A stretch of DNA of 34,169 nucleotides, taken from assembly GCA_003353825.1 (NCBI GenBank), contig PIVW01000007.1:1-34169 (forward strand), in the 5' to 3' direction. Positions within the stretch are counted from its first letter, which is position 1. The number at the start of each line of letters is the position of its first letter. Position numbers and translations under genes: made by a program. The notes beneath the pieces are model-generated. The model did no database searches and was not told the DNA's origin. It saw nothing but the letters and a program-made list of their open reading frames with translations. The DNA comes from Chloroflexota bacterium (lineage in GTDB: Bacteria; Chloroflexota; Anaerolineae; J102). Positions 26,166-34,071 of the stretch are shown here, piece after piece.

Positions 26166-26402
26166 TCAGTCCTTTAGCCAACGCTCGATAAGTGTCAGCA
26201 ACCCCCACAGGACGAGAATCAAACCCACAGTCGGGATCAGACACAGTAAGGCTGTGAACAGAGCACCCTGTCCGTAGATCAGATAGATCATGCCCCCGCC
26301 CACAATCAGCAACGCTCCGATAACGAGCCATAAGAAGGCTCTGTCTTGCCGGCTTCGGATATTGCGGTAATTGGTGGGCGGGCGGGGGTACTCAGGCGCC
26401 AT
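26166..26402 (-). CDS. Small two-helix membrane protein
   Basis: A 78-residue protein with a Pro/Tyr/Arg-rich cytosolic start (MAPEYPRPPTNYRN), a hydrophobic helix at about 23-44 and a second at about 47-70, ending in a charged RWLKD. No family is recognised. It starts 15 nt after the stop of the arginine-rich gene and is convergent with the site-2 protease gene, 32 bp away. Length, position and a clean charge/hydrophobicity pattern support a real gene. Confidence 0.6.
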   Translation of the reverse strand: MAPEYPRPPTNYRNIRSRQDRAFLWLVIGALLIVGGGMIYLIYGQGALFTALLCLIPTVGLILVLWGLLTLIERWLKD

Positions 26403-26417
26403 AGATCAGGCTACACA

Positions 26418-26807
26418 CTATTCATCTGCACCGCCATTTTCATATAACATACGCTCGGCGACACCGGGGCCCGTCTGATAATCATCCAATAAGCTACGAG
26501 GGCGCAAAGTATGGGTATAGATGAAGATATCCGGATTAAGAGGTGAGATATCCATATTCTTACCGTGCTGTCTGTGCACAACCAGTTTCGAGCTTTGTTC
26601 TCCTCGATATCCCTTCGAACGGACATTCGTTCGCTGGGAGCGTCGACGATCGCCCTTGTACCGATCTTTTTTGGGATTGGATGACGCCGACTTCGCGGAG
26701 GGCTGGTTCTGCGACTGCTGCGTCTTTTCACTACTACGTTCTGTTCCCGGATTTCTGCGGCGGCGGCGGCGGCGCTTGCGATTGGGTTTCTTTGGTGTAT
26801 CAGTCAT
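26418..26807 (-). CDS. Arginine-rich basic protein of unknown function
   Basis: The start is the ATG at 26807 (MTDTPKKP), with AAGGA 6-7 nt upstream. Residues about 8-80 are very basic and disordered-looking, with an uninterrupted run of arginines (KRRRRRRRNP) and many Ser/Gln/Lys. The C-terminal 50 residues are ordered-looking, with MDISPLNPDIFIYTHTLRPR and a YQTGPG segment. A nucleic-acid-binding tail plus a small folded domain is the likely reading, as inference. It follows the PPK2-like gene, separated by a dispersed repeat copy. Confidence 0.6.
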   Translation of the reverse strand: MTDTPKKPNRKRRRRRRRNPGTERSSEKTQQSQNQPSAKSASSNPKKDRYKGDRRRSQRTNVRSKGYRGEQSSKLVVHRQHGKNMDISPLNPDIFIYTHTLRPRSLLDDYQTGPGVAERMLYENGGADE

Positions 26808-26828
26808 AATAATCCTTCGCTCAGGACC

Positions 26829-26905
26829 GAGAATCACATAACCTACGGAACTCTATCGTCAATTCAGGACGTAATTCCGCATATTATTTCTGTCCTAGGT
26901 CCTTA
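26829..26905 (-). repeat. Dispersed ~77-bp repeat, copy B
   Basis: Roughly 80% identical to 127-202. Like that copy it starts directly at the 3' end of a minus-strand gene (the PPK2-like stop at 26908-26906). It fills almost the whole gap to the arginine-rich gene, including bases just upstream of that gene's ribosome-binding site. Confidence 0.65.
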
Positions 26906-27532
26906 TTATACAATCACGATATCGTCGAGCCCTTCTTCTGGCTCTGGAAACTGCGGATTGAGTTGCTTGAGAGTTTCGACCAAGATGTTGGCGATCACAT
27001 AATTACGATACCATTTGTGGTTGGCCGGTATGACATACCATGGCGCATGCGCTGTACTGCATAAGCTTATGGCATCGGTAAACGCTGTCTGATAATCATC
27101 CCACAACGCTCGATCTTTCAAATCGCCTTTCGAAAATTTCCAGCGTTTATCCGGGTCATCCAGACGAGCCTGCAATCGTCGTGCCTGCTCATCTTTGGAG
27201 ATATGCAAGTAGAATTTGAGGATGGTGGCGCCGCTGTCGACCAAGAGCTTCTCGAATGCGTTGATTTCATCGTAGCGCTTGCACCAGACGCTTTCGGGGA
27301 CGAGATCGTGTACTCGCACCACCAGTACATCTTCATGAAGGCTACGTTTATCCCAGGCGTAGAAGCGCTCTTGCAGATTGATGAGGTCTTCGCGCAGATG
27401 TTTGAGTGCACTCTTCGCCTGTCTTTTACTCTTGAAATCTCCCGTCTCATTAGCATCAACAACATTGAGATCGACGCGTGTGCCTGGTTTGACGCAGTAT
27501 CGTTCGCAGAAGGGGATGTCGGTGGCAGTCAT
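26906..27532 (-). CDS. PPK2-family polyphosphate kinase with internal deletion (probably inactive)
   Basis: The start is ATG 27532 (MTATDIPF), with TGAGG upstream overlapping the previous stop. The N-terminal part (RYCVKPGTRVDLN, TGDFKSKRQAKSALKHLRE, NLQERFYAWDKRS) and the C-terminal part (HEDVLVVRVHDLVPESVW, ILKFYLHISKDEQ, DDPDKRWKFSKGDLKDRALWDDYQ, APWYVIPANHKWYRN) are clearly PPK2. Between KRSL and HEDVLVV about 65-70 residues are missing relative to the family as I know it: the LIVLQGMDASGKDGT Walker A strand and loop, and the segment up to FNRSHY. The join is in frame, giving 208 rather than about 275 residues. Without the P-loop, phosphotransfer should be lost. Either a recent pseudogene, a repurposed protein or an assembly deletion. 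Confidence 0.85.
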   Translation of the reverse strand: MTATDIPFCERYCVKPGTRVDLNVVDANETGDFKSKRQAKSALKHLREDLINLQERFYAWDKRSLHEDVLVVRVHDLVPESVWCKRYDEINAFEKLLVDSGATILKFYLHISKDEQARRLQARLDDPDKRWKFSKGDLKDRALWDDYQTAFTDAISLCSTAHAPWYVIPANHKWYRNYVIANILVETLKQLNPQFPEPEEGLDDIVIV

Positions 27533-27542
27533 CGCCAAAACC

Positions 27543-28058
27543 TCAATCAGGAGAGAGCACTGGGGGCGGTGTTCCCCGGTGTACGGCAAAAACACCTAAT
27601 AATAGGCCGAAGATCAGATAAGCCAGCAAGCCCCACCATGTACGGCTATATTTGACGATCATGTCATTGAACCAGCCGCCAATGATGATGAAACTGGATA
27701 CAAACCAAATCGTAAAACCGTAGAAGGTAGAGACCACCAGCGTGTTACGGTGGTCAAGCCCATCCAGGGAAGCTGCAAAGAGAACCCCTAACAGGATACT
27801 GAGCACGTAATGGATAAGCAATCCCACGACTGTCGCCGTAAGCTGCCAACTCAAGCCAATGGCTGAATCACCCACAAATGTTGCGGCGATCGTGTTGATC
27901 GACGAGGCAACACCAGGACCAAAAACTGCGGCGCCCGCAGTCCAGACAATGATCATGCCGGCGCCAGCTACCAGTCCGGCGCCAATGCCTTGTCGGGGCT
28001 GCAGTATTGTCCCCAGAAAGGGTTGGTTATGAGCCATAAGGGCGTGTTCAGTGTTCAT
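27543..28058 (-). CDS. Multi-spanning membrane protein of unknown function
   Basis: 171 residues with about four to five hydrophobic helices (GAGLVAGAGMIIVWTAGAAVF, TATVVGLLIHYVLSILLGVL, TFYGFTIWFVSSFIIIGGWF, LLAYLIFGLLLGVFAV). It resembles small YqhR/YagU-like membrane proteins in pattern, but I cannot place the family. The stop lies 10 nt before the PPK2-like start, so both are likely in one transcript. Confidence 0.7.
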   Translation of the reverse strand: MNTEHALMAHNQPFLGTILQPRQGIGAGLVAGAGMIIVWTAGAAVFGPGVASSINTIAATFVGDSAIGLSWQLTATVVGLLIHYVLSILLGVLFAASLDGLDHRNTLVVSTFYGFTIWFVSSFIIIGGWFNDMIVKYSRTWWGLLAYLIFGLLLGVFAVHRGTPPPVLSPD

Positions 28059-28158
28059 AAAATAGAGGAGGGTGTGGAACTATTGTAGCGACGGAGGTTG
28101 CGAAGAGCAAGAAATGATCGGGGACCCGATTTTCAGATAGGCCTTGGCCAGCTTCAGA

Positions 28159-28401
28159 CTAAGCGCGACTGTCGAGCGGACCACCGAAATCAACTTCGTC
28201 ACCATTGGCTAAGAGTTCGCGCACGCGCAACTCCGCTTTATCCAGTAGATCGTTACAGCGGCGCCCTAAGAGCACACCACGTTCATAGCGTGCGAGGCTG
28301 GTTTCCAAAGTGCTGTCACCGCTCTCAAGCTCGCTCACGATCTCTTGCAATTCTACCAGGGCTTGTTCAAATGTCAGTTCGGAGGGTTTTATTGTGTTCA
28401 T
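28159..28401 (-). CDS. xseB: Exodeoxyribonuclease VII small subunit XseB
   Basis: An 80-residue protein with the XseB signature LTFEQALVELQEIVSELESGD, then LETSLARYERGVLLGRRC and a C-terminal helix. It forms the small-subunit part of ExoVII, which degrades single-stranded DNA in both directions. It lies downstream of xseA, but about 240 bp away instead of the usual overlap. Confidence 0.93.
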   Translation of the reverse strand: MNTIKPSELTFEQALVELQEIVSELESGDSTLETSLARYERGVLLGRRCNDLLDKAELRVRELLANGDEVDFGGPLDSRA

Positions 28402-28504
28402 AGATTTTGAAGAGAGTGGGGGAGGGTGGACGATGTACTAGTAGACCAGGTACTGGTTAAACAGTGGACCGCAATACGCGGCGAAAGCGACTGTGGTTGT
28501 ATGT

Positions 28505-28565
28505 CGTGAAAACGTGAAACGTGACGTCGTCTTGCCAGGTCATATCTCACGTTTTACGTTTCACG
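28505..28565. repeat. Imperfect inverted repeat between xseA and xseB
   Basis: CGTGAAAACGTGAAACGTGA (28505-28524) and TCACGTTTTACGTTTCACG (28547-28565) are complementary except for one gap and one mismatch, with a 22-nt spacer. Each arm is itself made of repeated ACGTGAAA-like units. No T-run follows on the minus strand. Confidence 0.7.
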
Positions 28566-28645
28566 TATCAGTCGAAATCTGTATCAAGCACATGAAATCC
28601 TGTTGAATCGTATATGTTAATGTCGATTTCCTCTTTGAATGGACA

Positions 28646-29845
28646 CTACATTTTTGGATCAACCGTCACAGGAAAACTGCCATCTCTAACCCGTACATGC
28701 AACGATTGACCGCCGTGAACTTGTGTGGTGGCGTGAATTACCTGGCCATCCGCATCCTGCACAATGGCATAGCCTCGGGTCAGTACAGCGGTGGGGTTAA
28801 GGGCATGTAAGCGTTGTTCGTCGCTCTCCAAGGCCAGACGCAGACGGGCGACACGCTCCTGCAAGCTGCGACTCAAGCGTCGATCCAGATCGTCGAGCAT
28901 AAGGCGCTTTTGGTCAATAGCATAGTGGGGCGAGTGGCGGCTAACTGCAGATCCCAAACGCTCGATGTCCAAACGGCGCCGATTCACGCCTTCGAGTGTC
29001 AGTTCAGCCAGGCGCGTTTTGGTGCTTTCGATCCCGGCTTTTATGGTATCCTTGTCGGGTGTGACGGCAGCCGCAGCCGCTGTGGGCGTCGGCGCCCGCA
29101 GGTCGGCCACGAAATCGGCGATGGTAAAATCTGTCTCGTGACCAACACCACTGACCACAGGCACCGCGGCTTGGGCAATGAGACGGGCAAGCCCTTCATC
29201 GTTGAACGCCCATAGATCCTCGATCGAACCACCACCACGAGCGATCACGATTAGATCGATGTCATCTCTGGCGTAGAGCCTGTACAAAGCCGCTTGCAAG
29301 GCCGCAGGAGCTTGCAGGCCCTGTACCAGACTGGGTACGAGTAACACGTCTACAAGGGGCCAACGTTGTTGCCATGTGCGCAGGATATCACGCAGGGCCG
29401 CACCTGTACCCGATGTCACCAGGCCTACGCGTCTCGGCAGGGCCGGAAGCGGCCGTTTGCGTTCGGGTTCGAACAAGCCCTCAGCCTGCAAACGCGTTTT
29501 GATCTCCTCGAAACGGCGATAGAGTTCGCCGATGCCCCCTTCGGCGCGCAGGGCGTCGACCACAACCTGAAGTTGCCCACGTGGCGCGTAAATATCCACC
29601 CGACCATGGGCGATAACACTCTGACCCTCTTGCGGTATCTCGAACAGCCTTCGCACGGCGTTTCGCCACATAACACAACTGACCGTGGCGCCGGCATCTT
29701 TCATCGAAAAATAGAAATGCCCTGATTTCGCCAGCAGGGGGTTGCTGATCTCGCCCGTGATTGTGAGATCGGAGAGGCGTTCGTCCTGGCGTAGTAGGGT
29801 GCTAAGATGGTCAGTTAATTGACTGACGGTTAGGATATCTGGCAT
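28646..29845 (-). CDS. xseA: Exodeoxyribonuclease VII large subunit XseA
   Basis: The start is ATG 29845 (MPDILTVSQLTDHL); the longer open frame runs back through an inverted repeat and is rejected. The N-terminal OB-fold (LTITGEISNPLLAKSGHFYFSMKD and a VMWRNAVR segment), the catalytic-domain motifs VGLVTSGTGAALRDIL, IDLIVIARGGGSIEDLWAFN and VVSGVGHETDFTIADFVADLRAPTP, and a coiled-coil C-terminus are all present. Some 399 residues, normal for the family. It partners XseB. Confidence 0.95.
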   Translation of the reverse strand: MPDILTVSQLTDHLSTLLRQDERLSDLTITGEISNPLLAKSGHFYFSMKDAGATVSCVMWRNAVRRLFEIPQEGQSVIAHGRVDIYAPRGQLQVVVDALRAEGGIGELYRRFEEIKTRLQAEGLFEPERKRPLPALPRRVGLVTSGTGAALRDILRTWQQRWPLVDVLLVPSLVQGLQAPAALQAALYRLYARDDIDLIVIARGGGSIEDLWAFNDEGLARLIAQAAVPVVSGVGHETDFTIADFVADLRAPTPTAAAAAVTPDKDTIKAGIESTKTRLAELTLEGVNRRRLDIERLGSAVSRHSPHYAIDQKRLMLDDLDRRLSRSLQERVARLRLALESDEQRLHALNPTAVLTRGYAIVQDADGQVIHATTQVHGGQSLHVRVRDGSFPVTVDPKM

Positions 29846-29874
29846 GTAATAAACTTGGTGCAAGTGTTGTGTTC

Positions 29875-29928
29875 GTAGCAAGCGCTTTAGCGCTGTCGTG
29901 CTGATTACAGCGCTGAAGCGCTTACTAC
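29875..29928. repeat. Inverted repeat, 22-bp arms, upstream of xseA
   Basis: 29875-29896 (GTAGCAAGCGCTTTAGCGCTGT) and 29907-29928 are complementary at 20 of 22 positions, the two exceptions being G:U pairs in one orientation. The loop is 10 nt. It lies between the lipid-kinase stop and the xseA start. No T-run follows on the minus strand, so an attenuator or small mobile-element remnant is as likely as a terminator. Confidence 0.75.
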
Positions 29929-29946
29929 AAACCTCGGAGTGATAGA

Positions 29947-30945
29947 TCAGACCAGACGCTTCTGCGCTTTTTGCGGGTCGAGGAACACCGGCAGGCATCG
30001 GGGTATTACTTCGATCTGAAAGGGGGCGACGCCGAGCGGATCACCGTCGAGATGGTAGGGGAGTGACGTTTCGCATTCTACCGTTATTTTTCGAAAACGA
30101 TGGCGCAGGATACGCCGATCTCGGGCCGGGGGATAAACAATGGTCTTGAGGGCGAGATAGGCGAATCGTATGATCTGTTCAGCGTCAAGGATCAAGAGGT
30201 CGAGGTAACCATCATTCAGGTAGGCTCTTGGCGTGAGGAGCAGGTAGCGGGCGTATAAGGCGATATTACTGGCGATTGCAAGATAGTAACGTCCTTCGTG
30301 TTTCTCTTGCCCATCCACTGTAATCTGCATGTATGGCGGCTCATAGGTACGCAACGCTTGCAGCAGTTGGCGGCCGTACGTTCTCAGCGGCGAACTTCGT
30401 TTGTTAAAGGCGTACTCGTTCTCAACCATTTCGCTGACGGTGGCGTCGATTCCACAGCCCGCCCAGCACATAAAAGCGTTGCCGTTGGCCATGCCGATGT
30501 CGATGGGTGTGGGTTCTTCATTTAAGATGATCTGTGCCGCACGCATGGTGGCCGGGTCTTTGGATGAGGTGGGATAGGGTAAGCCCATATCACGAGCAAA
30601 GACATTGCCTGTGCCCAGAGGGATGATGCCCATGCGCACATCTTCTCTGCCGGAGTGGACGATCCCATGTGCAACCTGGCCGATAGAGCCATCTCCGCCG
30701 GCGACGATGATGTTGCTGTAACCCTGTTTGGCTGCGATCTCTGCCAGCACGCGAGCGTGTTCTTTATGCTGGGTTTGGCGGACATCGAGCCGCCAATTGG
30801 CACTGGCGAAAGTGTCGATTGCCAGCTTGAGGGCGTGTTGCCGATTGGGATCACCGGCGATGGGGTTACGGATCAGGACGGCGCGCAAGATGTTGTTCGG
30901 GGGACAGAGAACGGTCGGAGGTTGTGTCCCTGCATTGTAGCACAA
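29947..30945 (-). CDS. YegS-type lipid (diacylglycerol) kinase
   Basis: Soluble lipid kinase of the DAGK catalytic family. RNPIAGD near the start, IIVAGGDGSIGQVAHG (the GGDG nucleotide-binding motif), PLGTGNVFARDMGLP and the C-terminal YHLDGDPLG segment are family marks. Substrate may be diacylglycerol, a sphingoid base or another lipid alcohol; sequence does not tell. The first start codon of the frame is a TTG at 30945 without Shine-Dalgarno sequence, and the true start could be downstream (residue ~20), as conserved sequence begins only at LRAVLIRNP. It lies upstream of xseA on the same strand. Confidence 0.87.
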   Translation of the reverse strand: MCYNAGTQPPTVLCPPNNILRAVLIRNPIAGDPNRQHALKLAIDTFASANWRLDVRQTQHKEHARVLAEIAAKQGYSNIIVAGGDGSIGQVAHGIVHSGREDVRMGIIPLGTGNVFARDMGLPYPTSSKDPATMRAAQIILNEEPTPIDIGMANGNAFMCWAGCGIDATVSEMVENEYAFNKRSSPLRTYGRQLLQALRTYEPPYMQITVDGQEKHEGRYYLAIASNIALYARYLLLTPRAYLNDGYLDLLILDAEQIIRFAYLALKTIVYPPARDRRILRHRFRKITVECETSLPYHLDGDPLGVAPFQIEVIPRCLPVFLDPQKAQKRLV

Positions 30946-31094
30946 GTGGCGTGAGGTATGTCACCACGCCGTAAACCAGGAAACCTGTAGACCTGTCACC
31001 CAGGCAGATTGCGTCGCGATGTTCGATTGACGACATAGTCCGGTCTATCGGCTACCGATCCACACGCCGCATCTTGCGATCTACTCAGTATACA

Positions 31095-31814
31095 TTACTC
31101 AAATGGATTCGGCTCTCCTGCAAAAATCTGATCCAGAATCTGTTGCTCGCGCTGCTTGAGAGTATCCAAAAAATAACCGGCCTTGCCCATGTGCTTGAAG
31201 GCCTTGTAGCCGCGTTCAAGGAAACTCTGCAACTCGTACCAGCCACCTCTGAGCGCTGGACGTTTGGCCATGCGTAAAGTCAAACCGATGAATGGGATGC
31301 GCACCAGGCGTTCGATACCGTACCCCACTTCGGCAGTGAGTTCGATCTGGTATTGGCGTTCGGTATAGTTGTCGCAGATACGATAGCCCTCGGCATACTG
31401 TTCGGCAGTTAAACTGTCGGTTACCTCCAATTCCTCGATGAGCACAGTGAGTAAATTAGCGTCTAGCTCTTCAGTCTGGCTATTCAGTTCGATGGCATTG
31501 GTAAGCGTGGCGAGCACAGCGGCGGGCAAGAAACGCAGCATGAAACCATGCATGCGCTCGATATCATGATTGCGCTGTGAGAAATCCCTGGCTGCATAAA
31601 TGTCATCCAAAAAGAAGCGACTAGCCCGACCGTAGCGTTTACTTTCCAAAAAATCGGCATGGGTGACGGATAGTCGTTGAGCCTGCCAGGTGCGGAACAT
31701 AGCCATCTGCGGTGGGAGCGCCTGACCTTCAACATGGCGATGGCTCAGTTCCTCCTGGCGCCGTAGTTGATTGAGTAACTCGGCAGCATCTTTAGGGTTG
31801 GGGATATCGGACAT
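31095..31814 (-). CDS. Conserved protein of unknown function (FFLDDIY signature)
   Basis: A soluble, helix-rich protein of 239 residues. The segment MAMFRTWQAQRLSVTHADFL, then RASRFFLDDIYAARDFSQRN, DIERM and NAIELNSQTEELD matches a family I recall from proteobacterial genomes as hypothetical (possibly the domain listed as DUF8198; not checked). The C-terminal part ends LRGGWYELQSFLERGYKAFKHMG. No catalytic motif is known. It lies about 26 bp after the radical SAM gene on the same strand. Confidence 0.72.
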   Translation of the reverse strand: MSDIPNPKDAAELLNQLRRQEELSHRHVEGQALPPQMAMFRTWQAQRLSVTHADFLESKRYGRASRFFLDDIYAARDFSQRNHDIERMHGFMLRFLPAAVLATLTNAIELNSQTEELDANLLTVLIEELEVTDSLTAEQYAEGYRICDNYTERQYQIELTAEVGYGIERLVRIPFIGLTLRMAKRPALRGGWYELQSFLERGYKAFKHMGKAGYFLDTLKQREQQILDQIFAGEPNPFE

Positions 31815-31840
31815 AGTGATAGGATAACACAGGGTTTTGA

Positions 31841-32779
31841 TCAGATGCCACGCCAGCGCAAGGGGCGTCGCTCATCCAGTCGTTGTAACCCGACCTCTTG
31901 TGCCGCTCGCAGGGCCGCTGCATATTCGGCAGACCGCAGCGGCCGCTCGAGTTCAGGATAATGGTGGGTACGGTAGGCCGGTCGGTATTGATCCATCAGG
32001 TTGAGATAGGTTTGGGGTGAAATCTCGTCATGCAAAAAGCGGAGGATATCCTCTGTGCCCGCCACATTGTCCGGCAGCAGCAGATGCCTGACCAATAAAC
32101 CTCTCACCGCCAGTCCCTGCGCATTGATCTGCAAATCACCGACTTGGCGGTGCATCTCTTTCACAGCCGCCCGATTGATTTGCGGGTAATCCTTGATCTT
32201 CGAATAGCGCCGCGCCAGTGTAGCATCGGCATATTTCATGTCGGGCATGTAGATGTCGATCACCCCATCCAGCAGTCCCAGCATTTCCAGCGAATCGTAA
32301 CCACCGCTGTTGTAGACCAGGGGCAGTCGCAATCCCGCTTCTGCAGCAGCGTAAACGGCGGCCAGTATCTGCGGCGCCACGTGGCTGGGTGACACGAAGT
32401 TGATATTGTGACAGTCTTGGTCTTGCAATTCCAGCATGATCGTCGCCAGAGCATCGGCGTCGACTTCATAGCCGGTGGGGAACTGGCTGATATCGTAATT
32501 CTGGCAATACTGGCATTTGAGATTGCATCCTCCAAAAAAGATCGTGCCCGATCCCCGCCGGCCCCGCAAAGGGTCCTCTTCTCCCAGGTGGGGCCCGTAG
32601 CTGCAAACCCTGGCTCGAAGGCCGATCTTGCACACGCCCAGTTTTCCTGCCGTTCGATCTACCGGGCAGTGCCAGGCACAGGCGTCACACTGCTTGAGCA
32701 AGTCATGCGCCTGATCAACGCGATGTTTCAGCGTGCCTTTGCGTAAGAGATCGATATACATCGGTTCGTAGCTTGCCAT
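31841..32779 (-). CDS. PflX-type radical SAM protein
   Basis: The radical SAM cluster motif is Cys85, Cys89, Cys92 in GGCNLKCQYCQNYDIS. A cysteine-rich N-terminal part (Cys31, Cys34, Cys38 and Cys50 in CDACAWHCPVDR..LGVC) likely binds a second metal centre. VYNSGGYDS and IDIYMPDMKYAD are typical of this pyruvate formate-lyase-activase-like group (COG1313). The start at ATG 32779 (MASYEPM) follows GGAGGGAGG at about 10 nt. Target unknown: no glycyl-radical enzyme is in the window. Confidence 0.87.
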   Translation of the reverse strand: MASYEPMYIDLLRKGTLKHRVDQAHDLLKQCDACAWHCPVDRTAGKLGVCKIGLRARVCSYGPHLGEEDPLRGRRGSGTIFFGGCNLKCQYCQNYDISQFPTGYEVDADALATIMLELQDQDCHNINFVSPSHVAPQILAAVYAAAEAGLRLPLVYNSGGYDSLEMLGLLDGVIDIYMPDMKYADATLARRYSKIKDYPQINRAAVKEMHRQVGDLQINAQGLAVRGLLVRHLLLPDNVAGTEDILRFLHDEISPQTYLNLMDQYRPAYRTHHYPELERPLRSAEYAAALRAAQEVGLQRLDERRPLRWRGI

Positions 32780-32939
32780 TAGTAAAAATCCTCCCTCCGA
32801 TTCTAGCAAGCTTTGTTTCACTCTTCAACTCAGCCATGGCGCCGAAATGCTGCACTCCTTCATGTCGATCCTCTTTTTTATTGGCATTCCTGGCGCCCGT
32901 GTCACACCTTTTTTCTTGACAAACGGTAACTATTCAAGG

Positions 32940-33283
32940 CTAAGGCAGGTACACTGAAAAAGGGTGACCGTCAGGGGCCTGCTGCATGGCATCAATGACA
33001 GACCCACTCTGTTTACGTACGGTGGAGATGTAACTACGAATTGCACAGAAAGTGTCAGCACCCTTTTGGGTGTGGAAGGAGCCTGAGACCTTCTGTTTGA
33101 CCTTTACCATTCTAATATCCCGTTCGGCTTGATTGTTGTCGAAAGGCACATTGAAGTCGTCCATGAAGGCGAGGACTTCTGGTTGCAGCGCCAATCAGAT
33201 CGCAGTCAACGCCGGTTGGTAAATCCGTCTGGCAATGAGGGCAGGCCGCCAATAGATGATACTCGATATGGTCCGGCGTTTCC
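32940..33283 (-). pseudogene. IS66-family transposase remnant
   Basis: The right part (33283 downward) reads HIEYHLLAACPHCQTDLP, the IS66 zinc-binding motif. After about 33195 the frame shifts to one reading [23 protein letters not shown] and then [20 protein letters not shown], the IS66 C-terminal region. The central catalytic part, some 300 residues in intact elements, is missing, so this is an internally deleted, frameshifted fossil. No terminal inverted repeats were identified. Confidence 0.85.
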
Positions 33284-33465
33284 ACCACCGTCACCGAGTC
33301 CACATGGCCCTCCAGCAGGTAGACCATTTCCCAGGTGGTGGTGGTCATCTCCACCACCGTATCATTCCTTCTCAGCTCCATACCAATCCAATCTAAAATC
33401 TGCGCTTTATGTACCCGTTTGGGGCCGTACAGCCGCTCCTGTTCCTTGTTAACGTCTGTAGTCAC
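33284..33465 (-). pseudogene. IS110-like transposase fragment
   Basis: Translation gives LYGPKRVHKAQILDWIG, NDTVVEMTTTTWEMVYLLEGHV and DSVTVVETP. This matches the part of IS110-type DEDD transposases around the EATTNAW..YDLL motif. The frame runs directly into the IS66 fragment, so the two elements were joined by deletion or insertion. Both upstream DEDD residues and the C-terminal serine region are absent. Confidence 0.6.
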
Positions 33466-33778
33466 CAGGAAGTGTCTGTAAAGATTCAGGCCGCTTAGAC
33501 GAAGAAGTCACATGAGCATGTATGATTGACTTCGCTCCCTCTTCACTCAGCTCAATGAAAGAGGTGTAGCCGGCTGAGACCAAGTTGGTGACGTCGAAGT
33601 GCAGCCAGGTTCCGATATCTGTATAATCGACCAGCTTGCTATCCACAGAATCGGTACGGTCGAGACCGCCTTGTGCACCTGCTGTCTGCCAGTACGATCC
33701 GCTCTCTGCCTGCGCCCAAGTGGCAGTATCCTCATCCCACTCAGGCTTAATGCCTGTGACATGAACGGCGAAACAAGC
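33449..33778 (-). pseudogene. Fragment of a DNRLRE-like surface beta-sandwich domain
   Basis: The frame from 33778 to 33449 is open for 109 codons, begins right after a TAG and lacks an ATG. It reads HVTGIKPEWDEDTATWAQA, then SYWQTAGAQGGLDRTDS and TDIGTWLHFDVTNLVSAG. This is the pattern W-x-E/D-D-x-A-T-W .. W/Y-F-D-V-T-x-L-V of DNRLRE/CBM-like domains in secreted proteins. The upstream part and the last strand are missing or altered where the IS110 fragment begins. A dead remnant of a surface protein gene. Confidence 0.6.
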
Positions 33779-33787
33779 CTATGTGCG

Positions 33788-33885
33788 AGCTAGCCGCGAG
33801 GTTTGGGCGACAGATAGAAGCTTGAGTGACAAGGTGGCTGGGTGACACGGTGGCAAGGTGAGGGCGTGACTGGATAAGCGCACGA
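33788..33885 (+). repeat. 98-bp direct repeat, left copy
   Basis: Matches 34072-34169 at 89 of 98 positions with no gap (constant offset 284). The second half is built of the same GTGACAAG-type octamers as the elements at 10480 and 16759; the first half (AGCTAGCCGCGAGGTTTGGG) is unique to this pair within the window. Confidence 0.9.
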
Positions 33886-34071
33886 CCGGCAGACCACGCG
33901 TCCAAACCAGTATAGCGGCTCCACATGATAAAAACATGAATAACAACCGCCGCCCCGATGACAGATCATTCACCAGAGCGGCGGGTATGAAAGCGCGTTT
34001 GTATGATACGGGTATGACTCTACGACACCCAGCAAGTTAATCCATACGTAATAGTGGCATGAGCATTGGAT

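Noticed and set aside
29846..29998. N-terminal extension of XseA from GTG-like start at 29998
   Set aside because: It runs through the inverted repeat at 29875-29928, and conserved XseA sequence starts at the ATG at 29845.
32917..32945. TTGACA next to the IS66 remnant as a promoter
   Set aside because: The sequence 17 nt downstream does not resemble TATAAT, and nothing on the plus strand is there to be expressed.
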